Shown here piece after piece: positions 41,774-50,853 of a DNA stretch of 64,000 bases. The first letter of the stretch is position 1. Each line of letters starts with the position of its first letter. Source of the stretch: Flavobacteriales bacterium (GTDB taxonomy: Bacteria > Bacteroidota > Bacteroidia > Flavobacteriales_F > PHOS-HE28); the NCBI GenBank assembly GCA_016717225.1, contig JADKGB010000002.1:372001-436000 (forward strand), read 5' to 3'. The notes below the pieces were generated by a model that was not told where the DNA came from, did not search any database, and saw nothing but the letters and a program-made list of their open reading frames with translations. A program made the position numbers and the translations under genes.

Positions 41774-44494
41774 TTGGAGCCCGTAAATTACATCGGAGAA
41801 CATGGCTGGGCTGGGCATTGGGGCCATTGGCTTGCCCTGATCTCGTTCACAGGCGCGTTGTTCTCCGGTATCGGTTATCTGCTCTTCACGCAGAATGGGG
41901 ATACAGGTTGGCGCAGTGTCGGCCGCATCTGCTTCCGTGCCCATTCGTTGGCCGTGCTGGGCATCATCGTCACGCTTTTCGTGATGCTGTTCAAGCACTG
42001 GTTCGAGTTCGACTATGTGTGGAAGCACAGCAACACGTTGATGCCGTTGCAATACATAGCCAGTTGTTTCTGGGAAGGCCAGGAAGGCTCATTCTTGCTG
42101 TTCACCTTCTGGATCGTGGTGCTGGGGAACTTATTGATCCTGCGGGCCAAAGAATGGGAAGGCCCGGTTCTAACCGTATTCGCCCTCGTGCAGGTATTCC
42201 TGGCTTCAATGCTGTTGGGCGTGTACATCTTCGACGTACGGATAGGAAGCAGCCCGTTCTTGCTGATCCGTGAGTTGCCCGAAAACTTGGGACTTCCGTG
42301 GACGAAGCTGGGCAACTACCTCACAAGGATCCCACAATTCAAGGATGGTCGGGGTCTGAACCCGTTACTGCAGAACTATTGGATGGTGATCCATCCGCCA
42401 ACGCTGTTCCTTGGTTTTGCAAGCACGTTGGTTCCGTTCAGTTTCGCGATCGCAGGGCTTTGGAAGAACCGATTGAAAGATTGGATGACCCCTGCCCTGC
42501 CTTGGACATTCTTCGGCATCATGGTATTGGGAACCGGCATCCTGATGGGTGGCGCCTGGGCATACGAAGCGCTCAGTTTCGGTGGCTTCTGGGCGTGGGA
42601 TCCAGTTGAGAACGGTTCATTGATCCCCTGGCTTACACTCCTTGGATCCGGCCACCTTCTGCTGATCAATAAGCGCAAAGAGACCTCGGTATTCACCACA
42701 CTGCTGCTGTCATTGGGTACGTTCCTGCTCGTTCTGTACAGCACCTTCCTGACACGCAGTGGTGTGCTGGGCGATACCAGCGTGCACAGTTTCACGGGTG
42801 AAGGCATGCTGCCTGGATTGCTCACCTTCATGCTGGTGTTCGTGCTTGTAGCGACCACCATGCTGAACAGCGACAAGCAATGGCGTCTTTACTACTTGGG
42901 TCTTGGTGCTGCGTTGCTCTTAGCCGGTGCATTCATGGGCAAGATGTCTACGGCGATATTGATCTTCGCGCTGTTGACGCTGTTGATGACGCTAGTTGCG
43001 TACTTCACGCGGAGCGAATTCAAGCACGCCGAGGAAGAGGACGGTAGCAGTCGCGAGTTCTGGCTTTTCATCGGCTCGCTGGTGCTACTGCTCAGTGCGA
43101 TCCAGATCACGTGGACGACCTCCATTCCTGTTTACAATTTGCTGATGGGACCATTTGGTGAATGGGCCAAGCGTGCGCCACCTGTGGAGACGATCGAGCA
43201 CTACAACAAGTGGCAGATCCCGTTCGCATTCATTGTTGCCTTGTTGGTGGCTGTCGGTCAGTATTTGCGTTACAGAACCACGGACCCCAAAAAGCTTCTA
43301 CGTGAACTTGCGCTGCCGTTCATTGGTGCCTTTGCGATCACGGTGTTCAGTGTTTGGTATTTGGGATACCAATGGCGGGAAGGGACGCTGATCGCACTTT
43401 TCTTCGCAACGGCGTTCGCTGCCTTGGCGAACTTGAATTACTTCATCAGTGTACTGAAAGGCAAACTGAAGAACGCTGGACCCAGCGTGGCGCATATGGG
43501 CTTCGCATTGGTCCTCCTGGGCGCATTGATCAGCACCAGTCGCCAGAAGGAGATCAGTCACAACACCAAAGGCCCGCTTTTGAGCTCGCTTAGTGACGAT
43601 TTCGACGACGGCAAGGATATGCTCTTGTACAAAGGCGACACCTTGCCCTTGGGCGAACACTTCGTTACGTACACGGACTCGCGTGTAGATGGAGTGAATA
43701 TGCACTTCGACATGGACTACCTGCGGTCGGAGCCCCGGCATTTCCGCAAGGGGGATACGATCCGTGTGCGCAACTCCATCTTCGTTTCCAACGATGATCA
43801 CACTGCAGGAAACAGCTTCTTATTGGACCAGCCAGCACATTGGCATCCATTGGACAGCGCAGCCCACCGCGTGTTCTGGACCGCTGAACAATGGAGCAGT
43901 AAAGCGCCCGGAGCAAAGGAATTCGCGCTAGAGCCCTTCGTTCAGCTGAACCCACGGTTCGGGAATGTGGCTGAACCTAGCACACGCCATTGGCTACAGC
44001 GCGATCTGTACACCCATATCCGCTACGCCAAACTGGATCCAGAAGACACAACGGACTATATGCCCGCCCGGCTTTTCGAGAAGAACGTGGGCGATACCAT
44101 CATCACACCCACCTGTCTCATTGTGGTGGACAGCATTCGTGTTGTGCAGGACAGCGTTATCATGAACCGCCTAGGTCCTGAATACGTGGCATACGCTCCA
44201 TTACTGAAAGTGCGGGACTTGTACGATCCCACACGTTGGTTCGAAGCCAAGCCGGTGATCGTGTATCGCTTCGACCAGCCTGTCGGCAGCAAGGGCTTCG
44301 ACATTCCCGCGTTGAACGTAAAGCTCGATCTGGTGAGTGTGAAGGGCTCGCAGCTTGGCATCAATGTCTACGAACGCGAATTCGTGATCATGCAGGCCAT
44401 CGTCTTCCCCGGGATCAACATTCTATGGATCGGCTGTGTTCTCATGGCCTTGGGAACGGGCATGGCGGTATGGCAACGGATAAGGCGGAATTAG
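41774..44494 (+). CDS. ccmF: Cytochrome c haem lyase subunit CcmF
   Basis: The 906-residue multi-span protein has the CcmF/CcsA signature GGFWAWDPVENGSLIPW (WWD domain), LLPLYST-like FLTRSGVLGDTSVHSF, and a large extracytoplasmic C-terminal domain before a final membrane helix. It is long compared with proteobacterial CcmF (about 650), as is common in Bacteroidota. The start is TTG 41774 (no ATG nearby fits). It catalyses haem ligation to apocytochromes, with CcmE as donor. No ccmA, ccmG or ccmH is in the window. Confidence 0.92.
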   Translation: MEPVNYIGEHGWAGHWGHWLALISFTGALFSGIGYLLFTQNGDTGWRSVGRICFRAHSLAVLGIIVTLFVMLFKHWFEFDYVWKHSNTLMPLQYIASCFWEGQEGSFLLFTFWIVVLGNLLILRAKEWEGPVLTVFALVQVFLASMLLGVYIFDVRIGSSPFLLIRELPENLGLPWTKLGNYLTRIPQFKDGRGLNPLLQNYWMVIHPPTLFLGFASTLVPFSFAIAGLWKNRLKDWMTPALPWTFFGIMVLGTGILMGGAWAYEALSFGGFWAWDPVENGSLIPWLTLLGSGHLLLINKRKETSVFTTLLLSLGTFLLVLYSTFLTRSGVLGDTSVHSFTGEGMLPGLLTFMLVFVLVATTMLNSDKQWRLYYLGLGAALLLAGAFMGKMSTAILIFALLTLLMTLVAYFTRSEFKHAEEEDGSSREFWLFIGSLVLLLSAIQITWTTSIPVYNLLMGPFGEWAKRAPPVETIEHYNKWQIPFAFIVALLVAVGQYLRYRTTDPKKLLRELALPFIGAFAITVFSVWYLGYQWREGTLIALFFATAFAALANLNYFISVLKGKLKNAGPSVAHMGFALVLLGALISTSRQKEISHNTKGPLLSSLSDDFDDGKDMLLYKGDTLPLGEHFVTYTDSRVDGVNMHFDMDYLRSEPRHFRKGDTIRVRNSIFVSNDDHTAGNSFLLDQPAHWHPLDSAAHRVFWTAEQWSSKAPGAKEFALEPFVQLNPRFGNVAEPSTRHWLQRDLYTHIRYAKLDPEDTTDYMPARLFEKNVGDTIITPTCLIVVDSIRVVQDSVIMNRLGPEYVAYAPLLKVRDLYDPTRWFEAKPVIVYRFDQPVGSKGFDIPALNVKLDLVSVKGSQLGINVYEREFVIMQAIVFPGINILWIGCVLMALGTGMAVWQRIRRN

Positions 44495-44533
44495 ATCCAT
44501 CGATCTTTGTGAGACCAGTCGTCTTTGCGAACC

Positions 44534-45343
44534 ATGTCCCTCCCCAGCGTACTTCTTCTTGGCTCTGGCCGCATCGCCTATCATTTGGGTCATGCGTTCA
44601 AACGGGCAGGTGTTCCGCTTGTAGGGATAGTTGGTCGTAATGAAGAGACGGTCAAGGAACTCTCGGTCGCGCTCGATACGAGATCATTCAGCCTGAGTAA
44701 GGGTTTACCAGAGTCAAGCGCAGTCGTGATCTGCGTGAGCGACCAGGCCATCGCAGAGGTTGCGAAACTTCTACCAGCACGTAATTCGGCCATCATCCAC
44801 ACCAGCGGTGCAAGTTCCTTGGACCGTCTGTTGCCCCATGAGAACCGCGCGGCACTATGGCCTATCATGACGTTGAGCCCCGGCGTGCCAATGGACTTCA
44901 CCTATGTTCCGATCGTCACCGATTCGAGCAGTACGCTGGGTGAACAGGTCGTCACCGCGCTTGCAGAGGCCATCAGTACGAACGTCAGCAGAATGCCGAT
45001 CGAACAACGTGAACTAGTGCATGCAGCGGCCGCGATCAGCACCAATTTCCCGTTGTTCCTGCTCCAAAAAGCTGAAGAGCTTTTGGAACAGAACGGCATC
45101 GACCGAACGTTGATCATGCCTTCGTTCGCCGCCATGGCCGCAAAGGCGCAGGCCATTGGCGCGCGTGATGCGCTCACCGGACCTGCGCGCAGGGGCGATA
45201 TGGGAACGGTCAACGATCACTTGGCAAAGCTGCGTACGGACCCCGACCTTCACCGCGTCTACGCTTTGGTCTCTCGCATGATCCTGAAGGCCTACGACCA
45301 CCCTACCGATGGCATTGAAGACATACAAAGAGATCCTCGCTGA
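44534..45343 (+). CDS. Rossmann-fold DUF2520 domain protein
   Basis: The 269-residue protein has an N-terminal NAD(P)-binding Rossmann motif (VLLLGSGRIAYHLGHAF) and a SAVVICVSDQAIAEVA strand, then the DUF2520 helical domain (LVHAAAAISTNFPLFLL, ALTGPARRGDMGTVNDHL). It looks like a 6-phosphogluconate dehydrogenase-like oxidoreductase, substrate unknown. ATG 44534 was chosen at the Rossmann start. It overlaps the next gene by 35 bases and opens a four-gene cluster with HAD, UbiA and Maf. Confidence 0.85.
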   Translation: MSLPSVLLLGSGRIAYHLGHAFKRAGVPLVGIVGRNEETVKELSVALDTRSFSLSKGLPESSAVVICVSDQAIAEVAKLLPARNSAIIHTSGASSLDRLLPHENRAALWPIMTLSPGVPMDFTYVPIVTDSSSTLGEQVVTALAEAISTNVSRMPIEQRELVHAAAAISTNFPLFLLQKAEELLEQNGIDRTLIMPSFAAMAAKAQAIGARDALTGPARRGDMGTVNDHLAKLRTDPDLHRVYALVSRMILKAYDHPTDGIEDIQRDPR

Positions 45344-45833
45344 CATCGACACGTTCCTGTTCGATGTGGACGGTGTGTTCACGGACAACAAGGTGTTGCT
45401 ATACCCCGGCTTGGATCCTGTGCGAACCTTCCACACTCGAGATGCCTATGCCGTGCAACACGCCATAAAAGAGGGCTTACGGATCGTGATCATCACAGGT
45501 GGAAAAAGCGTTGGTGTTGAAGAATCGTTCGGTCGATTGGGCGTGAAGGAGTTCTTCTACCATGTGTTCGACAAGAGTGCCAAGCTTGATGAACTCATAG
45601 CACAAGGACTCGACCTTTCACGGACCGCGTATATGGGAGACGACATCCCTGACCTGCGCGTGATGGGGCGAGTGGCCCTGCCATGTTGCCCTGCGGATGC
45701 GGCCGAAGAGATCAAAGAGATCAGCCTATATGTAAGCAACAAGCCGGGCGGTATGGGCTGCGTGCGCGACCTGCTCGAACAAGCGATGAAAGTGCAGGAC
45801 AAATGGATGACCGCCAATGCCCACACTTGGTAG
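45309..45833 (+). CDS. KdsC-like HAD hydrolase (3-deoxy-D-manno-octulosonate 8-phosphate phosphatase type)
   Basis: The 174-residue HAD-IIIC protein has FLFDVDGVFTDN with two catalytic Asp residues, IITGGKS (motif II), a Lys near 90, and YMGDDIPDLRVM (motif IV). KdsC cleaves phosphate in Kdo synthesis. The fit is good, but no other Kdo gene is next to it, so a different sugar phosphate is possible. It overlaps both neighbours. Confidence 0.85.
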   Translation: MALKTYKEILADIDTFLFDVDGVFTDNKVLLYPGLDPVRTFHTRDAYAVQHAIKEGLRIVIITGGKSVGVEESFGRLGVKEFFYHVFDKSAKLDELIAQGLDLSRTAYMGDDIPDLRVMGRVALPCCPADAAEEIKEISLYVSNKPGGMGCVRDLLEQAMKVQDKWMTANAHTW

Positions 45834-46884
45834 CATGTTCGCCTTCCTTCGTCTAACTCGCCCGTTGAACTTGTTCATCATCGTGGGAACCATGATGGCC
45901 ATGCGCTTCGGCGTGGTCGGGGCCTATTTGGAATACGAGAGCGCCGCGATGACGGCGATGAGCAATGATCCACAGGGAACTTTGGTCAATGCCGTTCCCG
46001 GCAACACGCTGCACCACGCTTTCCCAGCCTTGTATTTCTGGTTGTTGGTTCTGAGCACCGTATTGATCGCCGCTGGAGGCAACGTGATCAACGACTACTT
46101 CGACACGCGGATCGACCGGGTGAACAAGCCGAACGAACTGATCGTTGGCCGCACGGTGAAACGGCGGGTGGCCATGGCGGGGCATCTCGTTCTCAGCAGC
46201 TTGGGGCTTCTAATAAGTCTCTTTGTGGCCTGGCGAAGTGGTCAACTGAAATGGGTGATCATACCTGTTTTCGCGATAGGCACACTGTGGTATTACAGCA
46301 CCACGTTGAAACGGTCCTTTCTGATCGGCAACGGGGCTATTGCCCTGCTCATTGCGCTGGTGCCTCTTACCATTGGCCTATATGAAGTAACCGCCCTGGC
46401 TCATGCGTATCCGACGCAAGTCTTGCTCAGCACCACCGATGGGCAGGAGCTACCTGTATCGTTCGACTTCAACATCCCCTGGTTCTGGATCTTGGGGTAT
46501 TCGGCCTTCGCATTTTTGACCACACTGGTTCGCGAGATCCAGAAAGACCTGGCCGATGTGAAAGGGGATCTCGCGGACGGTTGCCGAACCCTGCCGATCG
46601 TGCTGGGCGGGAAATGGAGCAAGGCGATCGCGATCGGGTATCTGCTGGTCGCGTTGATCGGTGTGCTGGCGGTGCGCATGCTCGTCCTGCACGACCGGCT
46701 GAGCTATTGGTACATCGGCTTCATTGTGATAGGCCCGCTCCTGCTTTCCTTGGGCTTCACGTACAATGCGGTAACACGTCGAGAATTCAACACTGCCGGC
46801 AACTTGATGAAAGTGGCCATGGTGGTCGCAGTCGCATATGCTTTCCTAATGCACAGAACCATTTGGAACCCCGCCCTCCTTTAG
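45817..46884 (+). CDS. UbiA family prenyltransferase
   Basis: The 355-residue integral membrane protein has about eight to nine spans and the two Asp-rich motifs NDYFDTRIDRVNKP and REIQKDLADVKGDLADG. These bind prenyl diphosphate. In Bacteroidota these are often annotated as geranylgeranylglycerol-phosphate geranylgeranyltransferases, but the acceptor is not known from sequence. ATG 45835 (MFAFLRLTRPLN) is an equally likely start. An internal 30-residue insert after the first span is unusual. It overlaps the KdsC-like gene end. Confidence 0.85.
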   Translation: MPTLGSMFAFLRLTRPLNLFIIVGTMMAMRFGVVGAYLEYESAAMTAMSNDPQGTLVNAVPGNTLHHAFPALYFWLLVLSTVLIAAGGNVINDYFDTRIDRVNKPNELIVGRTVKRRVAMAGHLVLSSLGLLISLFVAWRSGQLKWVIIPVFAIGTLWYYSTTLKRSFLIGNGAIALLIALVPLTIGLYEVTALAHAYPTQVLLSTTDGQELPVSFDFNIPWFWILGYSAFAFLTTLVREIQKDLADVKGDLADGCRTLPIVLGGKWSKAIAIGYLLVALIGVLAVRMLVLHDRLSYWYIGFIVIGPLLLSLGFTYNAVTRREFNTAGNLMKVAMVVAVAYAFLMHRTIWNPALL

Positions 46885-46895
46885 TTCACTGGCGG

Positions 46896-47453
46896 TTGGT
46901 ACTGGCCAGTGCTTCGCCCCGAAGGCGCCAACTGCTGCAAGGGCTCGACTTGCAGGTTGAGATCACGCAAGTGGATGTGGATGAAACACCACCATTGGAT
47001 GTACCGGCTGAGGCACTTGCCGAATTCCTGGCGGTGAAAAAGGCTCAAGCATTCCAAGGAGAACTGGCGTCGGATCAAGTGTTGATCACGGCCGACACGA
47101 CAGTTCTTATTGACGACCTGCTCCTGAACAAACCCGAAGACGATGCCGATGCTCGTAGGATGCTGACACTGCTGAGCGGTCGCCAACACCGTGTGATCAC
47201 CGGGGTCTGCATGCGCACATCGCGTAAAACCATCTCCTTCGCCGACACGGCTTTTGTAACATTCCGTACGCTTAGCAACGAAGAGATCGCGTACTATGTA
47301 GCTGTCCACAAACCACTGGACAAGGCAGGTGCCTACGGAGTGCAGGATTGGATCGGCTATACGGCTGTTGAGCGGATCGAAGGCAGTTTCTACACGGTGA
47401 TGGGATTGCCCATGCACAGGGTCTACGCCACCCTTGGGGAGCTTTCGCTTTAG
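46896..47453 (+). CDS. Maf family nucleotide pyrophosphatase
   Basis: A 185-residue protein with the Maf start VLASASPRRRQLLQG, VDETPP, LITADTTVLIDD (active-site Asp) and PLDKAGAYGVQDW. Maf proteins hydrolyse dTTP/UTP or modified nucleotides. The only suitable start is TTG 46896, directly before VLASASPRR; no ATG or GTG lies between the UbiA stop and this point. It is the last gene of the DUF2520-HAD-UbiA-Maf run. Confidence 0.9.
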   Translation: MVLASASPRRRQLLQGLDLQVEITQVDVDETPPLDVPAEALAEFLAVKKAQAFQGELASDQVLITADTTVLIDDLLLNKPEDDADARRMLTLLSGRQHRVITGVCMRTSRKTISFADTAFVTFRTLSNEEIAYYVAVHKPLDKAGAYGVQDWIGYTAVERIEGSFYTVMGLPMHRVYATLGELSL

Positions 47454-47544
47454 GATACCTCGAAGAACCTCGAACCAGATCGCTTGCTAGAAGGATCGAA
47501 ACGAAATGCCGATGACAGCGGAGCAAGGTACATCGGTTTACCCT

Positions 47545-49899
47545 TTAGCGCAGCAGCAATACGTGTCCCGTTGCCTTGCGGATCCTGTTCTCCGAATCAC
47601 GCATGCTGAGGACCCAAGCGTACATGCCATCCATGGCACCATCCCCGGTCCAGCTATTTGAAATGTCGGTGCTTGTAAAAACCTGTTCGCCCCATCGGTT
47701 GAACACGAGCAATTCATAGGCGATCGGCTCGCGCACACTTGTTACCAGATCGAATACCTCGTTCACCCCATCGCCATTGGGGGTGAACGCATTCGGTGCG
47801 AAGACCGCGAACTCATTCTCAACACAGATCTGGGCCACGGCGGTGTCTGCGCAACCAGCGTCGCTGGTAGCGACTTGCTGCAATGTGTAGCAACCAACCA
47901 ACGGAAATGTCAACACGGGAGATGCCGATGTATCGTTGCCATTCGCGCCGCCAAGATCCCAAGACCATTCGCTAGCCCCAAATGATGCATCCACTAGCCG
48001 CAAGGGATCATCGGTGATGATGCGGATCGCAGGGGCGATAAAACCAGCAATGGGGCTTGGGATCACCTCTACCAGATCGTTGAACACGGCCGTGCCGGAG
48101 CATCCTGTATTGTTGGTAACGGTGAGAACCACATCGAACAAACCACCGCCAGTGTAGCAGTGAGCGGGTTCGATACCCGACATGCCATCTCCATATTCGA
48201 AAACATAGCTCGCCAGACCCACGGGACTTGCCAAGAAGCTTACGCAATGCGGCGAGCAGCCCAATGGGTCGTTCACGATCAACGACGGAACAGGTGATGA
48301 GCCCACATTCACTGAAACTGTCGCGACTTCGGAAATACAACCATCAGCATCTGTTACACTCACTTGATAAGCAGTGGTTTCCGCGGGTGAAACCTCTGGA
48401 CCGTTCGGAAACCAAGTGAACACGTATGGCCCAATGCCCCCGATACCGGTAGGCTGCAAAACGGTAGAAGCACCTGCGCAGAGATCAACTTCAGGATCCA
48501 TGCCCACCGTAAGAACAGGGGCTTCTAGTATCGTCACATTCTCAGAGGCCGAACAACCATCCACATCCGTTACTGTTATCGTGTAATCACCACCTGATAG
48601 GTTCAATGCAGTTGGGCCACTTCCGCCGGAAGGAAACCAGGTGTAGGTCTGCGCGATCCCACCTGAAACTTGCACGGTTGCTTCACCATCACTAGCTCCT
48701 CCGCAGCTCACATCCGAATGAATGACCTGCAGTTCCAGAGTGGAAGGGGCGTCCAAGACTCCCCCCTGAACGGTAGTAGGGCACGAAGCTCCCGGGGCCG
48801 TGATCGTAACGGAATAATTACCCGGCAACAACCCGCTCAATAAGGTCGAACTTCCCGAGCCAGGTTCCCAATCATAAGTGAATGGTCCGTTGCTACCAAC
48901 AACACTTGCTTGCAATGACCCGTTCGCCGCTCCACACGTGGATGGAAGTGAGACCAATTCCACTCCAAGAACAACCACCTCCTCCGTTCGCACCACCAAA
49001 GGACCGCATGGGTCCGCGAGGCTCAATGAAACCGTGTAGGTGCCCGGCCCGGAGTACGTGTGATCCACAGATGACCCCGAAGCTGTGTTCGATGAGCCCG
49101 AACCAGGATCACCGAAATTCCAAGAATGGACCAAAGGGCATATTGTTCCTGAGCCTGTGAAGGTGAACGTAGAACCAGCACAAACATGGCTGATATCCAC
49201 GTCCAACAAAGGGCTCTCCTGGATCAGGATATCATCGATAGCGATACCATCATAGTCATTGCAGACGCTACCTGACCCAAAAAGGAACCTGAACCGCACA
49301 CTCGGTTCACCACCCAATGAATTCATGCAGTGTGTGGCCGTCAACCAAGTTGCACTTCCCAAGGTACCCAGACAACCGCCGGCAGAAGGCCCTACCCGGC
49401 CACTCCAACCATGCGGAGGAGAAGCATTATCGATGTTCGTGACATCATCCTCATTGTACCAGTTCGTGTTGAGGCAATTCACAGGATCGCCATAGGCACC
49501 CACATTGGTCCACGTGGCACCCTCGTTCAGGGACGATTGAAGAACGAGTCCATCAAAACGCCGTTCCGATTCCCAGAAGATCTTGAGCGAGATCCACGGA
49601 CGTTGCATGCTTGTGAAGTCGAAGCACGGACTCATGATCCAACTCTGCGCGTCGAATTCATAGAACTGGCCGGTAAGCCCACCAGCGCACCAGCTCTTTG
49701 TTCCACCACCTGCGCTGTTTATCAATGGGTGCGCTGGTTGACCCCATTCCCAATCGTTGTTCAACCCACCACTGGTCCAAGCTGCAACACTCTCAAATCC
49801 TTCGTTATATGGGAAGGTGCTGATAACAGGGCCACACTGTGCTGAAGCGGCATTGGTCAGTAAGAATGCCAAGGGCACTACAGAGAAACGGGACGTCAT
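47545..49899 (-). CDS. Large surface protein with PKD and SprB-type repeats and T9SS type B (CHU_C) domain
   Basis: The 784-residue protein has a signal peptide ending ASAQ, an N-terminal jelly-roll-like region (FPYNEGFESVAAWTSGGLNNDWEWG, to about 245), a PKD domain near 260-330 (SWNFGDPGSG, GPGTYTVSLSL), SprB-like segments to about 465 (DVSCGGASDGEATVQVSGG, GDYTITVTDVDGCSA), another PKD-like region, and the C-terminal CHU_C domain (FAPNAFTPNGDGVNEVF, VFNRWGEQVF). CHU_C directs T9SS export and surface attachment. It is cysteine-rich and repetitive, as adhesins are. Confidence 0.9.
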   Translation of the reverse strand: MTSRFSVVPLAFLLTNAASAQCGPVISTFPYNEGFESVAAWTSGGLNNDWEWGQPAHPLINSAGGGTKSWCAGGLTGQFYEFDAQSWIMSPCFDFTSMQRPWISLKIFWESERRFDGLVLQSSLNEGATWTNVGAYGDPVNCLNTNWYNEDDVTNIDNASPPHGWSGRVGPSAGGCLGTLGSATWLTATHCMNSLGGEPSVRFRFLFGSGSVCNDYDGIAIDDILIQESPLLDVDISHVCAGSTFTFTGSGTICPLVHSWNFGDPGSGSSNTASGSSVDHTYSGPGTYTVSLSLADPCGPLVVRTEEVVVLGVELVSLPSTCGAANGSLQASVVGSNGPFTYDWEPGSGSSTLLSGLLPGNYSVTITAPGASCPTTVQGGVLDAPSTLELQVIHSDVSCGGASDGEATVQVSGGIAQTYTWFPSGGSGPTALNLSGGDYTITVTDVDGCSASENVTILEAPVLTVGMDPEVDLCAGASTVLQPTGIGGIGPYVFTWFPNGPEVSPAETTAYQVSVTDADGCISEVATVSVNVGSSPVPSLIVNDPLGCSPHCVSFLASPVGLASYVFEYGDGMSGIEPAHCYTGGGLFDVVLTVTNNTGCSGTAVFNDLVEVIPSPIAGFIAPAIRIITDDPLRLVDASFGASEWSWDLGGANGNDTSASPVLTFPLVGCYTLQQVATSDAGCADTAVAQICVENEFAVFAPNAFTPNGDGVNEVFDLVTSVREPIAYELLVFNRWGEQVFTSTDISNSWTGDGAMDGMYAWVLSMRDSENRIRKATGHVLLLR

Positions 49900-49952
49900 T
49901 CGAACAGGTGGACGCAAAATTGGGGTCTAGCGGCTGCTGTGTGAAAAGATGA

Positions 49953-50735
49953 TCAAGCCAACTTGGCCCGCTCCCAATACAGGTCCATCTCCGCCAAGGT
50001 CATTTCGCCGAGCTTCTTGCCATCCTTCGCACTTTCCCGTTCGAGGTACTGGAAACGTTGGATGAACTTGCGGTTCGTGCGTTCCAGCGCTTCATCCGGA
50101 TCGATGCTCAAGAACCGCGCATAATTCACGATGCTGAAGAGCAGGTCACCGAGTTCGTCGGCTTGTTTGGTCGAAGCGGTATCCACTTCGTGCTTCAGCT
50201 CTGCCAGTTCCTCATTCACTTTTTCCCAAACCTGATCGCGGTGGTCCCAATCAAAACCCACCCCACGGGCCTTGTCTTGAATACGGATCGCCTTTACCAT
50301 GCTCGGTAAGCCACGCGGAACGCCATCGAGTACGCTGGGCGGCCCGTTCTCACCGTTCCCACCCTTTTCGGCAAGCTTGATCTTTTCCCAATTCGCTTTT
50401 ACCTCTGTGTCGTCCTTCACCGTTACGTCACCATAAATGTGCGGGTGGCGGCGGATCAGTTTTTCGCAGATCGAATTGCAGACATCGGCAATGTCAAATG
50501 CTTTTTTCTCAGCTCCGATCTTGGCGTAGAACACAATATGGAGCAGGATGTCTCCAAGTTCGTTCTTGATCTCGCTGAGGTCATTGTTCAGGATCGCGTC
50601 ACCCAGTTCGTAGGTCTCTTCGATCGTAAGCGGACGTAGGGTTTCGAGCGTTTGCTTCTTGTCCCACGGGCATTTCTCCCGGAGATCATCCATGATGGTG
50701 AGCAAGCGGTCGAATGCGACGAGTCGTAGATCCAT
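49953..50735 (-). CDS. mazG: Nucleoside triphosphate pyrophosphohydrolase MazG
   Basis: The 260-residue protein has two MazG domains: CPWDKKQTLETLRPLTIEETYEL with EIKNELGDILLH (EExxE/ExxD metal motif), and a second set VNEELAELKHEV with KQADELGDLLFSIVN. It hydrolyses NTPs to NMP and pyrophosphate, cleaning damaged nucleotides or lowering ppGpp. The ATG at 50735 was chosen to match the family start. It is divergent from the DUF4349 gene. Confidence 0.94.
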   Translation of the reverse strand: MDLRLVAFDRLLTIMDDLREKCPWDKKQTLETLRPLTIEETYELGDAILNNDLSEIKNELGDILLHIVFYAKIGAEKKAFDIADVCNSICEKLIRRHPHIYGDVTVKDDTEVKANWEKIKLAEKGGNGENGPPSVLDGVPRGLPSMVKAIRIQDKARGVGFDWDHRDQVWEKVNEELAELKHEVDTASTKQADELGDLLFSIVNYARFLSIDPDEALERTNRKFIQRFQYLERESAKDGKKLGEMTLAEMDLYWERAKLA

Positions 50736-50853
50736 GGCGCGAAGGTGCGGAAAGACCGCCGAGCATACTGAATACTTGTCAGCCTGATGATCACGTTGGT
50801 GAACGTAGCGCCCAAGAATGTGTACGGGTGCCCAGATCACCACCCTGTTCCAA

